DNA from: Herminiimonas sp.
GTDB lineage: Bacteria; Pseudomonadota; Gammaproteobacteria; Burkholderiales; Burkholderiaceae_D
Direction: 5' to 3'
Length of the DNA: 61,663 nt
NCBI GenBank assembly: GCA_027310305.1
Contig: DAIDBD010000069.1
Coordinates: 1-61,663, forward strand
Under the pieces are notes generated by a model that was not told where the DNA came from, ran no database searches, and saw nothing but the letters and a program-made list of their open reading frames with translations. Position 1 is the first letter of the stretch, and each line of letters opens with the position of its first letter. Shown here in pieces: positions 36,601 to 44,692 of this stretch. A program made the position numbers and the translations under genes.

Positions 36601-37361
36601 CGCCGAGCGCAATCTGCATGGCGGCGGTGCTGTATGTGTTCCGCACCCTGGTCGATGACGACATTCCATTGAATGCCGGCTGCCTGAAGCCGCTAAACGT
36701 CATCATCCCCGAAGGCTCGATGCTGAACCCGCGCTATCCGGCGGCGGTGGTGTCGGGCAATGTCGAAACGTCGAGCTGCATTACCAACGCGCTGTACGGC
36801 GCATTGGGCGTGCTGGCATCGGCGCCGGGTACGATGAACAATTTCACGTTCGGCAACGACGAGCACCAGTATTACGAAACCATCTCCGGCGGCTCCGGCG
36901 CCGGTAACGGCTTCGATGGCACGGACGTGGTGCAGACGCACATGACCAATTCGCGGCTGACCGATCCGGAGATACTGGAATGGCGCTATCCGGTTCGTCT
37001 CGACAGCTACGAAATCAATCCGGATTCCGGCGGACGTGGTCAATGGCATGGCGGCAATGGCGGCGTTCGCAAGATTCGTTTCCTGGAAAAAATGACCGCG
37101 TCGATTTTGTCGAACAACCGGATCGTGCCGCCGTTTGGCACCGCCGGCGGCGAGCCTGGAAAATGTGGACGGAATTATGTGATCCGGACCGACGGCAGCA
37201 GGCAGGAACTCAGCTTTGTGTCCAGCACCGACATGCAGCCGGGCGATGTGTTCGTGATCGAAACGCCAGGCGGCGGCGGATATGGCAAGCCGCTAACGGC
37301 AAACATCCGGAATACCAGCCCACTCAATGCAGCGGAGGGCGCTGCCGTCGAGGCCAAATAA
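33666..37361 (+). CDS. oplAH: 5-oxoprolinase (ATP-hydrolysing), HyuA-HyuB fusion
   Basis: A 1231-residue single-chain enzyme that opens 5-oxoproline to glutamate with ATP. The HyuA-like half (about 15-700) has [46 protein letters not shown] and [19 protein letters not shown]; the HyuB-like half begins near residue 705 with [16 protein letters not shown] and contains [29 protein letters not shown] and a Gly-rich ending. Fusion length fits eukaryotic-type 5-oxoprolinases rather than split hydantoinases. The start at 33666 ([11 protein letters not shown]) is chosen by family length; a longer frame from 33528 covers AT-rich noncoding-like DNA. Divergent from the TRAP/DUF1445 operon and followed by a terminator. 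Confidence 0.88.
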   Translation: MKQSKISYGEQDKRWQFWIDRGGTFTDIVGRRPDGKLITHKLLSENPEQYKDAAVAGIKRLLDIKPDEPISPQLVEAVKMGTTVATNALLERKGDPTALLITKGFRDALRIAYQNRPRLFDRHIVLPELLYQKVVEVDERIGAHGEMLQPLDEALAARELRALYLEGFRAVAIVLMHAYRFTQHEEAIARIAAEIGFTQISASHKVSPLMKLVSRGDTTVVDAYLSPILRRYVDQVAAQMDGVRLLFMQSNGGLTDAHRFQGKDSILSGPAGGIVGMARTAQVAGFDKIIGFDMGGTSTDVSHYAGEFEREFETQVAGVRMRAPMMSIHTVAAGGGSILHFDGTRFRVGPDSAGANPGPASYRRGGQLAVTDCNVMLGKIQPKYFPAVFGPHADETLDRAAVVQKFTDMADEIFRSTGNRRTPEEVAEGFIEIAVGNMANAIKFISVQRGHDVTEYTLATFGGAGGQHACLVADALGMTRVFAHPLAGVLSAYGMGLADQTAMREQALEMPLSASVIATLEAKLHALADEARNDLLSQGVDQTRIRIIERAHLRYDGTDSVIVVPFDSADRMIAQFETAYKKRYSFLMPDKTMVVEAISIEAVGLSEQVPTIIEDIAERDGPLRPTEIVRLFSGGEWHETALYLREDTRPGDIIHGPAIIAEKNATNVIEPGWTAEVTALNHLVLNRIETRRQRKAIGTSADPVMLEVFNNLFMSIAEQMGLRLQNTAFSVNIKERLDFSCALFDADGNLIANAPHIPVHLGSMGDSIKTIIRENSETMRPGDVYMLNDPYHGGTHLPDITVITPAFDQTGRNVLFYVGSRGHHADIGGITPGSMPADSTVVEEEGVLINNFQLVRGGRFLEQETIDLLSSGKYPARNIPQNLADLQAQVAANQKGVEELLKMVDHFSLDVVRAYMKHVQDNAEEAVRRVITALKDSHYEYRLDNGAVIKVAIRVDHAARTADIDFTGTSPQLPNNFNAPSAICMAAVLYVFRTLVDDDIPLNAGCLKPLNVIIPEGSMLNPRYPAAVVSGNVETSSCITNALYGALGVLASAPGTMNNFTFGNDEHQYYETISGGSGAGNGFDGTDVVQTHMTNSRLTDPEILEWRYPVRLDSYEINPDSGGRGQWHGGNGGVRKIRFLEKMTASILSNNRIVPPFGTAGGEPGKCGRNYVIRTDGSRQELSFVSSTDMQPGDVFVIETPGGGGYGKPLTANIRNTSPLNAAEGAAVEAK

Positions 37362-37421
37362 TACTGGTTACAGGTTAGCAGTCAGTCAGGCTGTCTCTCC
37401 AACCCTGTTGGGATCTGGATT

Positions 37422-37452
37422 ATCCCGCTGCCGTAAGATGGCGGGATTTTTT
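37422..37452 (+). terminator. Rho-independent terminator of 5-oxoprolinase
   Basis: Stem ATCCCGC (37422-37428) and GCGGGAT (37441-37447), loop of 12, followed by a run of T to 37452. The rest of the 304-bp gap up to cinA shows no gene. Confidence 0.8.
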
Positions 37453-37665
37453 CGTATGTACCATGTCCGCAAATCGATGCAGACAGGAATGACTATCAAA
37501 TTTTTCAATCCCCGGCCAGCCGAATATCTGCATGAATCTTGACGGCAGGATAATCAGATGCAATCGGCAAAGTGGTAAAGTAATCCCGTTTATCAATACG
37601 AACTACGCGAACAGTTGTTGAGCCAGCGCTAGTCCGGCAACTACAAAACAGGAGAGCCTGAAGCC

Positions 37666-38151
37666 ATGAACGACATCATTGAATTGGCCGCACGCGTCGG
37701 CAGCGCATTGCAGAAAAAAGGATTACTTCTGGCAACCGCGGAATCGTGTACCGGCGGCGGCGTATCGCATGCGATCACGGAAATCGCCGGCTCTTCCGAA
37801 TGGTTCGACTGCGGTTTCATTGCGTATTCCAATGCCTCCAAAACCGAACTGCTGGACGTGCCGGCGGCCCTGTTCGCCCAGCATGGCACCGTCAGCGAAG
37901 AAATCGCCGCGGCGATGGCGGAAGGCGCGTTGTCCAACAGCAACGCTCACATCACGCTATCGACCACCGGCATCGCCGGCCCCGGCGGCGCGGTGCCCGG
38001 CAAACCGGTCGGCACCGTCTGCTTCGGCTGGGCCACCAGCGATGGCACGCATACCGAACGGCTGGTGTTCGCCGGCGACCGGCAGGCGGTGCGCGAACAA
38101 ACCGTGGCGCATGCATTGAAAGGCTTGCTGCGCATGCTGGATCACGCATGA
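37666..38151 (+). CDS. pncC: CinA-family nicotinamide-nucleotide amidohydrolase
   Basis: A 161-residue stand-alone CinA C-terminal domain (PncC), which deamidates nicotinamide mononucleotide in pyridine nucleotide salvage. LLATAESCTGGGVSHAITEI, FIAYSNASKTELLDV and STTGIAGPGGAVPGKPVGTV are signature segments with the catalytic Ser/Lys region. It overlaps the next gene through ATGA at 38148-38151, implying translational coupling. In many Burkholderiales this gene sits next to thiL-pgpA; here it is about 10 kb away. Confidence 0.93.
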   Translation: MNDIIELAARVGSALQKKGLLLATAESCTGGGVSHAITEIAGSSEWFDCGFIAYSNASKTELLDVPAALFAQHGTVSEEIAAAMAEGALSNSNAHITLSTTGIAGPGGAVPGKPVGTVCFGWATSDGTHTERLVFAGDRQAVREQTVAHALKGLLRMLDHA

Positions 38152-39035
38152 TGCTGGACAATTTCACCCATGCGCAATTGCAGGTCAATGGCGTGACGAT
38201 CAATCTGCACCACGGCGGCAACGGCCCGCCGCTGCTGCTGTTGCACGGCTATCCGCAGACGCATGTGATCTGGCATGCCGTGGCCGACGAACTCGCGCGG
38301 CATTACACGCTGGTGATGCCCGATCTGCGCGGCTATGGCGATTCATCCAAACCGCAAGGCTTGCCGAATCACGGCAATTATTCGAAACGGGTGATGGCGC
38401 AGGACATGCTCGAGTTGATGCGCGCGCTCGGCTTCGAGTCGTTCTACCTGTGCGGCCATGATCGCGGCGGCCGCGTCGCACACCGGCTGGCGCTGGATCA
38501 TCCGGCGGCGGTCAAGAAGCTGATCATCATCGACATCTCGCCGACCAGCACGATGTACGCAGCGACCGACAAGACATTCGCGACGCTTTACTATCACTGG
38601 TTCTTCCTGATCCAGCCGGCGCCGTTGCCGGAGAAGCTGATCGCCAGCAATGCGGCGTTTTATCTGCAATACACGCTGGGCGGCTGGGGTTCGAACACGA
38701 TCTCTTTCTTCGATAGCGCCGCGATGGCGGAATACGAGCGCGCCTTCTGCATGCCCGAATCGATCCATGGCGCCTGCGAGGATTACCGCGCAGCTGCCGG
38801 CATCGATCTGGAGCACGACCGCGATCATGCGTATAAAAAAATCGCGTGTCCGACGCATATCGTCTGGGGAGAGCACGGCATCGTCGGCCGGATGTTTCAC
38901 CCGATTCAAGATTGGCAGGCGAAGTGCGAACAGCAGGTGACCGGCAAAGCGCTGCCGGCCGGGCATTTCATTGTGGATCAGGTGCCTGATTTGCTGTTGC
39001 CCGAGATGATGGGATTTCTGGCTTCCAAAGCCTGA
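38148..39035 (+). CDS. Alpha/beta hydrolase, haloacetate (fluoroacetate) dehalogenase-like
   Basis: A 295-residue alpha/beta hydrolase. The nucleophile is Asp105 in GHDRGGRVAHR, followed by Arg106 and Arg109; Asp129 lies in IIIDIS, His150-Trp151 in YYHWFFLIQPAPLPE, Tyr213 in CEDYRAAAG and catalytic His273 in PAGHFIVDQ. These match, with nearly constant offset, the Asp/Arg/Arg/Asp/His/Trp/Tyr/His set of the characterised fluoroacetate dehalogenase RPA1163, including the three halide-pocket residues. The reaction would be fluoroacetate to glycolate plus fluoride. The start at 38148 overlaps the pncC stop; 38151 is an alternative. No fluoride exporter is in view; an epoxide hydrolase role is less likely given the His/Trp/Tyr pocket. 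Confidence 0.85.
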   Translation: MMLDNFTHAQLQVNGVTINLHHGGNGPPLLLLHGYPQTHVIWHAVADELARHYTLVMPDLRGYGDSSKPQGLPNHGNYSKRVMAQDMLELMRALGFESFYLCGHDRGGRVAHRLALDHPAAVKKLIIIDISPTSTMYAATDKTFATLYYHWFFLIQPAPLPEKLIASNAAFYLQYTLGGWGSNTISFFDSAAMAEYERAFCMPESIHGACEDYRAAAGIDLEHDRDHAYKKIACPTHIVWGEHGIVGRMFHPIQDWQAKCEQQVTGKALPAGHFIVDQVPDLLLPEMMGFLASKA

Positions 39036-39086
39036 ACCGGAAAGCCTTGCGGCATCAGCCGGGCGCAATCGACAGATGCAAATACC

Positions 39087-39887
39087 ATGAAGCTGCACGG
39101 CATCGATTTCACTTCCGCACCCACCGCGCGCAAAGGTATTGCGATCGCATCCGGCGAACTGCGGGACGATGCATACGTATTGCAGTCGCTGGCTTCGCTG
39201 CACGATTATGCGGCGTTCGACGCATGGCTGCGCAAGCCCGGGCCGTGGCTGGGCGCATTCGATTTCCCGTTTTCATTGCCGCGCGAACTGATCGAGCATC
39301 TTGGCTGGCCCACGCAATGGGCACCGATGATCCGACATGTCGCGGCATTGTCGCGGGCCGACATGCGCCTGACCTTCAAGGCGTTTTGCGATGCGCGGCC
39401 GGTCGGCAAAAAATTTGCGCATCGCGCCACCGATATGCCGGCCGGGTCGTCTTCGCCGATGAAATGGGTCAATCCGCCGGTCGCTTACATGCTGCATGCG
39501 GGCGTGCCGCTGCTGCTGGCGGCGGACCTGACGATCTATAGTCTGCGTGCCGGCGATCCGGCGCGGATTGCGCTGGAAGGTTATCCCGGCATGGTGGCGC
39601 GTTCGATTACGCGAGCGTCGTACAAGAGCGATGAGCGCGCCAAACAAACGCCGCAGCGCCGCGCTGCACGTCTGCGGATTGTCGATGCGCTGGAGCGCGG
39701 CGATTATCCGCTCGGCATCCGGCTTGCGGCAGGCGATCATCGGGATGCATTGATCGATGACGCCGGCGGCGATCTGCTGGATGCGGCGCTATGCGGATTG
39801 CTGGCCGCATGGGCCTGGCAGCGGCGCGATGCACGATTCGGCCTGCCTGATTTCGATCCGCTGGAAGGCTGGATCGTGGGGGCATAG
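39087..39887 (+). CDS. DUF429 domain protein
   Basis: A 266-residue protein with the DUF429 pattern: a beginning MKLHGIDFTSAPTARKGIAI resembling an RNase H-like fold with an acidic residue at position 7, GAFDFPFSLPRELIEHLGW, EGYPGMVARSITRASYKSD and AGGDLLDAALCGLLAAW with a late Asp. These conserved acidics suggest a nuclease-like fold, but no activity is established for the family. It starts 51 bp after the hydrolase gene and is probably in the same transcript. No other hint of function. Confidence 0.75.
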   Translation: MKLHGIDFTSAPTARKGIAIASGELRDDAYVLQSLASLHDYAAFDAWLRKPGPWLGAFDFPFSLPRELIEHLGWPTQWAPMIRHVAALSRADMRLTFKAFCDARPVGKKFAHRATDMPAGSSSPMKWVNPPVAYMLHAGVPLLLAADLTIYSLRAGDPARIALEGYPGMVARSITRASYKSDERAKQTPQRRAARLRIVDALERGDYPLGIRLAAGDHRDALIDDAGGDLLDAALCGLLAAWAWQRRDARFGLPDFDPLEGWIVGA

Positions 39888-40127
39888 CCGATCTCCCGGT
39901 CAGTGTTTCTTTCAATCAAAACGAGAGCGCGAAGTGCCTGCATTTGTGCCCGCACGGCGGCCTAAAAGAGCTCTGGCCGCGCCTGTCTCAGATTGTTACC
40001 AAATAGTTCTTTTGCCCGCATGCCGTGAAATGTAATATAAATTCAGCCGCTGGAATGCCTGTTGTTTCTGCACCGATGATCCGGATCGGTCGCGCGATTG
40101 AAAACGAGCGGCAACGAGGAGCAAACC

Positions 40128-40550
40128 ATGAAACTGATCAAGCCGCTGTTGATGTGCGCCCTGCTCGCCGCCGGTCTGACCAGCAGCATCGCATGGGCGC
40201 GTTACGGCCATTCTCATCACGGCCATGCGCGGGTCGGCGTCTATATCGGCGTGCCGCTGGCAACGCCGTATCATCATTCGCCACATTATTACTACCCGCC
40301 GCATTATTACTACCCGCCGCGTTACTATTATCCGCCGCAGTATTACACCTATCAGTCCCCTCCGCCGCTGATCGTGGCGCCCGCCGCGCCGCCTGTTTAC
40401 GTCGAACAGGGAAACCAGCAAACGGTGACCACGCAGCTATCGCCGAATTACTGGTATTACTGCCATAACCCGCAAGGTTACTATCCATATGTCAAGAACT
40501 GTTCGACAAGCTGGCAGAAAGTCGCGCCGCAACCTTCTCCTCAGCAGTAA
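40128..40550 (+). CDS. Secreted Tyr/Pro/His-rich small protein
   Basis: A 140-residue protein with a cleavable signal peptide (LLMCALLAAGLTSSIAWA). The mature part starts RYGHSHHGHARVGVYIG and then carries four degenerate copies of a HYYYPP unit between about residues 47 and 72, followed by a Pro-rich linker and a small Cys-containing end (WYYCHNPQGYYPYVKNCSTSW). The final block recurs in many betaproteobacterial envelope proteins of unknown function. GAGGA precedes the ATG. It lies 15 bp from a glycine-zipper lipoprotein gene, likely co-transcribed; a metal-binding or envelope-stress role is only a guess. Confidence 0.75.
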   Translation: MKLIKPLLMCALLAAGLTSSIAWARYGHSHHGHARVGVYIGVPLATPYHHSPHYYYPPHYYYPPRYYYPPQYYTYQSPPPLIVAPAAPPVYVEQGNQQTVTTQLSPNYWYYCHNPQGYYPYVKNCSTSWQKVAPQPSPQQ

Positions 40551-40565
40551 TCCATTGACTTTGCC

Positions 40566-41084
40566 ATGTTGAAAATTTCAAAAATTTCACCGTTGCTTGC
40601 AATGCTTCTGCTGGGTGCATGCACCACCATGCCGAGCGGCCCGAGCGTACTTGTGTTGCCCGGCACAGGTAAAAATTTCGATCAGTTCCGCGCCAACGAT
40701 TTTGAATGCAGGCAATTTGCGCAGCAACAGTTGGGAAACGCCACCCCCGGTACGGCCGCCGACGATAGCGGCGTGCGCAGTGCGATAGTCGGCACGTTAT
40801 TGGGAGCGGCCGTCGGCGGCGCCATCAATGGCAATCACGGCGCTGCGGTGGGCGCAGGCGCGGGCTTGGCGATGGGCGGCCTGACCGGCACCGGTGCGGC
40901 GCAAAGTTCCGCCGGCGCCGTGCAGCAACGCTATGATTTCGCTTACCAGCAGTGCATGTATGCAAAAGGCCATCGCGTGCCGGTCGCGGCCGGCAGCCTG
41001 ATGAGTTTTCCATCGCGTCAGGCGCAACAGTATCCGGCACCGCCGCCACCGCCGGGCACGCCGCCACCACCACCTCCGCGCTGA
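40566..41084 (+). CDS. Glycine-zipper lipoprotein
   Basis: A 172-residue lipoprotein with lipobox LLGAC (Cys near 19). The middle (about 65-120) is a Gly/Ala-rich zipper (VGTLLGAAVGGAINGNHG, GAGAGLAMGGLTGTGAA) likely to insert in or line the outer membrane; QQRYDFAYQQCMYAKGHRVP follows, and the tail is polyproline. It resembles YMGG-like Gly-zipper proteins. It pairs with the upstream Tyr/Pro-rich secreted protein. No specific activity can be assigned. Confidence 0.8.
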   Translation: MLKISKISPLLAMLLLGACTTMPSGPSVLVLPGTGKNFDQFRANDFECRQFAQQQLGNATPGTAADDSGVRSAIVGTLLGAAVGGAINGNHGAAVGAGAGLAMGGLTGTGAAQSSAGAVQQRYDFAYQQCMYAKGHRVPVAAGSLMSFPSRQAQQYPAPPPPPGTPPPPPPR

Positions 41085-41109
41085 TCCCGATCCGAACTTG
41101 CCGGCAGCG

Positions 41110-42270
41110 TCAGGCGACGTAATGTGAGGAGGTCGACGAAGCTTTATCGACCGACTTTTCAACCGGAATCGAAATTTCAAGCACCGTGCCTTTGCCTGGA
41201 ATGCTGTCAACGGCAAATTCGCCAGCCAGTGCCGTAATGCGCTCTCCGATTCCAAGCAAGCCGAAAGAGTTGGGCTTTCTGCGGCAACCCGGAAAAAGAC
41301 CGACGCCGTTGTCGGCAATTTTCATGCAGAACCGCTTGCCGTTCCGATGCAGGCTTACCTGCACCAGACTGGCTTGCGCATGCCGCGCCACGTTGGTCAG
41401 TGATTCCTGCAAGATGCGAAAAAGCGCAGTAGCCCGGTTATCGTCCAGATCGGCAGCGACTTGCTCGTCATCGATCGCCAGTTCGCATGAAATGCCGGTC
41501 CGTCTTTCGAATTCATTGACTTGCCACTCGATCGCGGCAGGCAATCCCAGATCCAGCACGGAGGGGCGCAGGTTGTTGATGATGGTCCTGACCGCCTTGA
41601 TGGAAGCGTCGATATGAACCAATGCCGAGCGCACTTTTTCATTGAGTAGCGGATGCGACTCGCTGGTGCGCGCCTGCAAGATCGATACATCGATCCGTAA
41701 CGCCATCAGAGTCTGCCCCAGTTCATCGTGAATTTCGCGGGCGATGCGCTTGCGCTCGTCTTCCTTGACCTGCTCCTGGTAAGTGGCAAGCAGGCGCAAT
41801 TGCTCTTTCGACTTTTGCAATGCCTCTTCGGCCCGCGCGCGTTCGGCAACTTCATGCTCGAGTTGGCTAATCGTGCTGTGCAATTGCGCAGTGGTACGGC
41901 TCGGCGTTTTGATCGCCTGAAAAATCATCGGCCACAGCATGACCGCGGTCACGGACAGCACCAGCGCGGTAAGCATTTTCATGATCGCGGCGGCCCGGTA
42001 GTCGGGATGCCAGATTGCCCAGATCGACAACAAGTGAATTGTGCCACCGATAAAAATCAATATTGAACATAGCACGACAAGCCGGTAGAACCGGGTGCCG
42101 GGGCGCTTGTGTACAAAATAAAAAAGTGCAACCGAAAACGAATAGCAGGACAAGCAAATCAGCGCGTCAGATATGGCATATATCCATAAAACGGCAAGCG
42201 CCCCGCGGACCCCGTCGCCATAAGGCATAGGACCCTGGCTGCTGATCAAGCTGCTCACTATGTCGATCAC
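41110..42270 (-). CDS. Histidine kinase with ETR1-like membrane sensor domain
   Basis: A 386-residue sensor kinase. Three N-terminal membrane helices (about 25-118) with YAISDALICLSCYSFSVALF and GGTIHLLSIWAIWH resemble the ethylene-binding domain of plant ETR1 and its bacterial relatives: Asp35 and His79 correspond to ETR1 Asp25 and His69, but the copper ligand Cys65 is Gly75 here. A coiled coil (about 122-165) leads to a HisKA_3 domain with the phospho-His in RKRIAREIHDELGQTLMAL and a HATPase (DNGVGLFPG, GLLGIGERI). GTG at 42270 is chosen: GAGGAG lies nine bases upstream and the N-terminus matches relatives. No response regulator is adjacent. Confidence 0.82.
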   Translation of the reverse strand: MIDIVSSLISSQGPMPYGDGVRGALAVLWIYAISDALICLSCYSFSVALFYFVHKRPGTRFYRLVVLCSILIFIGGTIHLLSIWAIWHPDYRAAAIMKMLTALVLSVTAVMLWPMIFQAIKTPSRTTAQLHSTISQLEHEVAERARAEEALQKSKEQLRLLATYQEQVKEDERKRIAREIHDELGQTLMALRIDVSILQARTSESHPLLNEKVRSALVHIDASIKAVRTIINNLRPSVLDLGLPAAIEWQVNEFERRTGISCELAIDDEQVAADLDDNRATALFRILQESLTNVARHAQASLVQVSLHRNGKRFCMKIADNGVGLFPGCRRKPNSFGLLGIGERITALAGEFAVDSIPGKGTVLEISIPVEKSVDKASSTSSHYVA

Positions 42271-42565
42271 TCTTGGCGCTCCTCGCTGTTTCAGCCGCAA
42301 GACATGGGGAACCTCGTAACACGTTGACGCTCTTTGATTCTTTGATTGAAACGATCCGCTTGTCGATCAACTTGATTCCGCATGCCTGATCGGGCATCGC
42401 AAAAGCAGCCTTGCAATCACTTGCGGTTTTCGAAATCGTTGCGCTTATCAAAGCGGCATGCCGCAAAAATACTTGTTGATTCCTTCACCGCAGGCAGCTT
42501 CATATTACACCGAACATCAAATCTTGTGACGCTGTTCCCCGCAGTGAAACTGCCGTGGCTGGGCG

Positions 42566-43342
42566 CTAGACTGAAATCGCTGCCGGTTTGAGGTTTGCAA
42601 CAACCAACAGGGCATTCGGTATCGCCGCTCCGCTGGCGGTGTTATCGAAGATGCACCAGACCCGCCGGCCCCTGTTTTTGTATGCGACGAGTTCCGCCGA
42701 CAATTGTTGCAGGTAAGCGGCCGAATACGCCGAATGGTAGATTACCGGCGCACCATGCAGCCTGATGTAGACGGCGTCGACATCGGGTAGCGGGCCAGGC
42801 TGTTCGACAACCTGAGGATCGGCGATCACGCGCGCAATTTTCAAGCCGGCAAGCAGCGCAGCCGCCGCATCGGCAAACCAGGTCGGATGCCGTGGTTCGC
42901 AAACGATATCGGCCGTTGTCGAAGAACGCAATGTGTCGAAGAACCGCCCTGCGGTCGAAGCATCGTACTGAAGACTTGGCGGCAACTGCACCAGCAGGCA
43001 GCCGAGCTTTTCTCCCAAATGATGAGCGCCATCCAGAAACCGCAGCAGTTCATCGTCGGCATTGCGCAGGCGAAGATCATGGGTGACTGTTCTCGGCAGC
43101 TTTACCGAAAAGCGGAATGCGTCTGGCACGCTATCGCGCCAGCGGGCATAAGTCGCCGCGCGATGCGGCCGATAAAAGGAAGAGTTGATTTCAACCGCCG
43201 GCAATACCGCCGCATATCGTTCAAGATGGCTGCCCCGCAGCGGAAAATTTTCCTGGACAGCCGTTGACAGGCTCCAGCCGGCACAACCCGGATAAATCGT
43301 TCCGGCAGCGCGATCGCCGGCATCCGACTGCATTGCAGGCAT
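42566..43342 (-). CDS. DUF72 domain protein
   Basis: A 258-residue TIM-barrel-like protein of the DUF72 (YecE) family. YPGCAGWS at the N-terminus, VEINSSFYRPHRAATYARWR, FRFSVKLPRTVTHD, GCLLVQLPPSLQYD and VCEPRHPTWF mark the family; CIFDNTASGAAIPNAL ends it. The function is unknown. The ATG at 43342 has AGGAG eight bases upstream, whereas a longer frame lacks such a site. It stands alone; the 295 bp before the histidine kinase gene hold nothing I recognise. Confidence 0.88.
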   Translation of the reverse strand: MPAMQSDAGDRAAGTIYPGCAGWSLSTAVQENFPLRGSHLERYAAVLPAVEINSSFYRPHRAATYARWRDSVPDAFRFSVKLPRTVTHDLRLRNADDELLRFLDGAHHLGEKLGCLLVQLPPSLQYDASTAGRFFDTLRSSTTADIVCEPRHPTWFADAAAALLAGLKIARVIADPQVVEQPGPLPDVDAVYIRLHGAPVIYHSAYSAAYLQQLSAELVAYKNRGRRVWCIFDNTASGAAIPNALLVVANLKPAAISV

Positions 43343-43824
43343 GGTGAATCTCCTTTTTCGGCTTGTGATGCAGCGTGCGATGCCCGCGTTGATGCTCGGC
43401 ATGCATTGTTCCGGACCGTCTGTAGGTTTCCCATATATCTTTTAGTCAATGTCTTGTCTGGAATAGTTTCAGTCGCCGCCAATCTATTTTTATCGATGCC
43501 GCGCAGTAGCGTTTGTATTGATCAACATCTATTTTTTCATGAAGCAACGGATCGTTTCGATGAAGTTTCTAGCCGGCGAAATTTTGCCAAAACCCATCTT
43601 CAAAACGCACTTCATCACCCTTCATCTTTTCCTACAAAATAAATAGCCAATGTCCTATGGAGCGCCGACGCCGTGATTGATACGATGACTGTTTCTGAAA
43701 TATTCCGGCGTTGCGGATTGCAACGCGATATTTTTTCAGCGAGCCGAGAAGCAGGACGCGACTGTCTCCGACAGCACCCACGATATTCGTGGCATCGGCT
43801 TATTCAACCATAAAGGAATTCCAT
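43343..43824. other. 482-bp gap before the stress-protein gene
   Basis: AT-richer intergenic DNA with no supported gene. It must carry divergent promoters for the DUF72 and stress-protein genes, but I cannot point to clear boxes. Confidence 0.5.
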
Positions 43825-44367
43825 ATGACACCGACTAATAATCCAAATAGCAATTCGAGATTGGTCACCGGCTTGTTCAGGGATAGGGACAGCGCCGAAC
43901 GCGCATATCAATCCGTTTCCGATCTCGGTTACGACAAAAAGGATGTGAATCTCGTGATGTCCGATGACACGCGCAAACGCTATTTTTCCGACAGCGACAG
44001 CAAGGATACGGAGCTGGGCACCAAAGCGGCTGAAGGCGCGGGTATAGGCGGCGCTATCGGCGGCACGCTCGGCGCTATCGCCGCGGCGGTAGCCGCGGTT
44101 GGCACATCAATCGCCATTCCCGGCCTTGGCCTGGTTGTGGCCGGCCCGCTTGCAGCAGCACTTGCCGGCGCCGGCGCCGGCGGCGTGACCGGCGGCCTGG
44201 TCGGCGCCCTGATCGGCTGGGGTATTCCGGAAGAGCGCGTCAAGCAATACGAGAGCGGCATCAAGGAAGGCGGCATTCTGCTGGGCGTCAAGCCGCGTTC
44301 GGAAGAAGATGCGAAACGATTCGAACAGGAATGGACGAACAACCGGGGCGAACACGTCTATCGGTAA
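43825..44367 (+). CDS. General-stress-type protein with glycine-zipper segment
   Basis: A 180-residue protein. The N-terminal 55 residues (LVTGLFRDRDSAERAYQSVS, DLGYDKKDVNLVMSDDTRK) fit the YflT/GSP17M-like heat-induced stress domain; residues about 75-140 are a long Gly/Ala-rich hydrophobic zipper (GIGGAIGGTLGAIAAAVAAV and further), and the C-terminus has GIPEERVKQYESGIKEGGIL and an acidic-basic end, typical of a common proteobacterial family. AAGGA lies upstream of the ATG at 43825; a longer frame lacks a site. Probably membrane-associated and stress-induced, inferred from the family. Confidence 0.8.
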   Translation: MTPTNNPNSNSRLVTGLFRDRDSAERAYQSVSDLGYDKKDVNLVMSDDTRKRYFSDSDSKDTELGTKAAEGAGIGGAIGGTLGAIAAAVAAVGTSIAIPGLGLVVAGPLAAALAGAGAGGVTGGLVGALIGWGIPEERVKQYESGIKEGGILLGVKPRSEEDAKRFEQEWTNNRGEHVYR

Positions 44368-44388
44368 TCGTTCAGACGGCCGGCTCGA

Positions 44389-44440
44389 ACCCACATGCCC
44401 GCATGTCTCCGCCACCGCGAAGACATGCGGGCATGTGGGT
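44389..44440 (+). terminator. 20-bp perfect hairpin after the stress-protein gene
   Basis: ACCCACATGCCCGCATGTCT (44389-44408) pairs perfectly with 44421-44440 around a 12-base loop. There is no T run, so it may stabilise or pause rather than terminate; it can also be a palindromic repeat. Confidence 0.5.
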
Positions 44441-44530
44441 CGAAGAACCTTTTCTTCGCCATGGACAACCGGTGCCGATGCGCTTCTGGAAATATGAAAA
44501 AGCGGGAAGCGTGAACCATTCCATCAATAA

Positions 44531-44558
44531 AAAAGCCGACTTTCAAGAGTCGGCTTTT
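44531..44558. terminator. Bidirectional Rho-independent terminator
   Basis: Stem AAAAGCCGACT (44531-44541) and AGTCGGCTTTT (44548-44558), six-base loop, with A/T runs on both sides. It lies just beyond the 3' end of the tRNA-Val gene and after the stress-protein gene. Confidence 0.9.
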
Positions 44559-44580
44559 TAGCAAATTGCTGCCTGGTTCG

Positions 44581-44655
44581 TGGTGGGAAGTGCTGGTTTC
44601 GAACCAGCGACCTATCGCGTGTGAGGCGATCGCTCTACCCCTGAGCTAACCTCCC
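44581..44655 (-). tRNA. tRNA-Val (anticodon CAC)
   Basis: On the minus strand the sequence folds as a standard tRNA: acceptor GGGAGGT/ACTTCCC, D-arm GCTCAGGGGTAGAGC, anticodon stem ATCGC/GCGAT with loop CTCACAC (anticodon CAC, reading GUG), T-arm GCTGGTTCGAAACCAGC, discriminator A and an encoded CCA end. It is followed by a strong terminator and preceded by dnaQ in the same direction. Confidence 0.95.
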
Positions 44656-44692
44656 GAAGTGACGCGCATTATCGCACAAACGGTGCATCGAA

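Noticed and set aside
44389-44440. Attachment site next to tRNA-Val
   Set aside because: The perfect hairpin is not a duplicate of the tRNA 3' end and no integrase or island genes are nearby.
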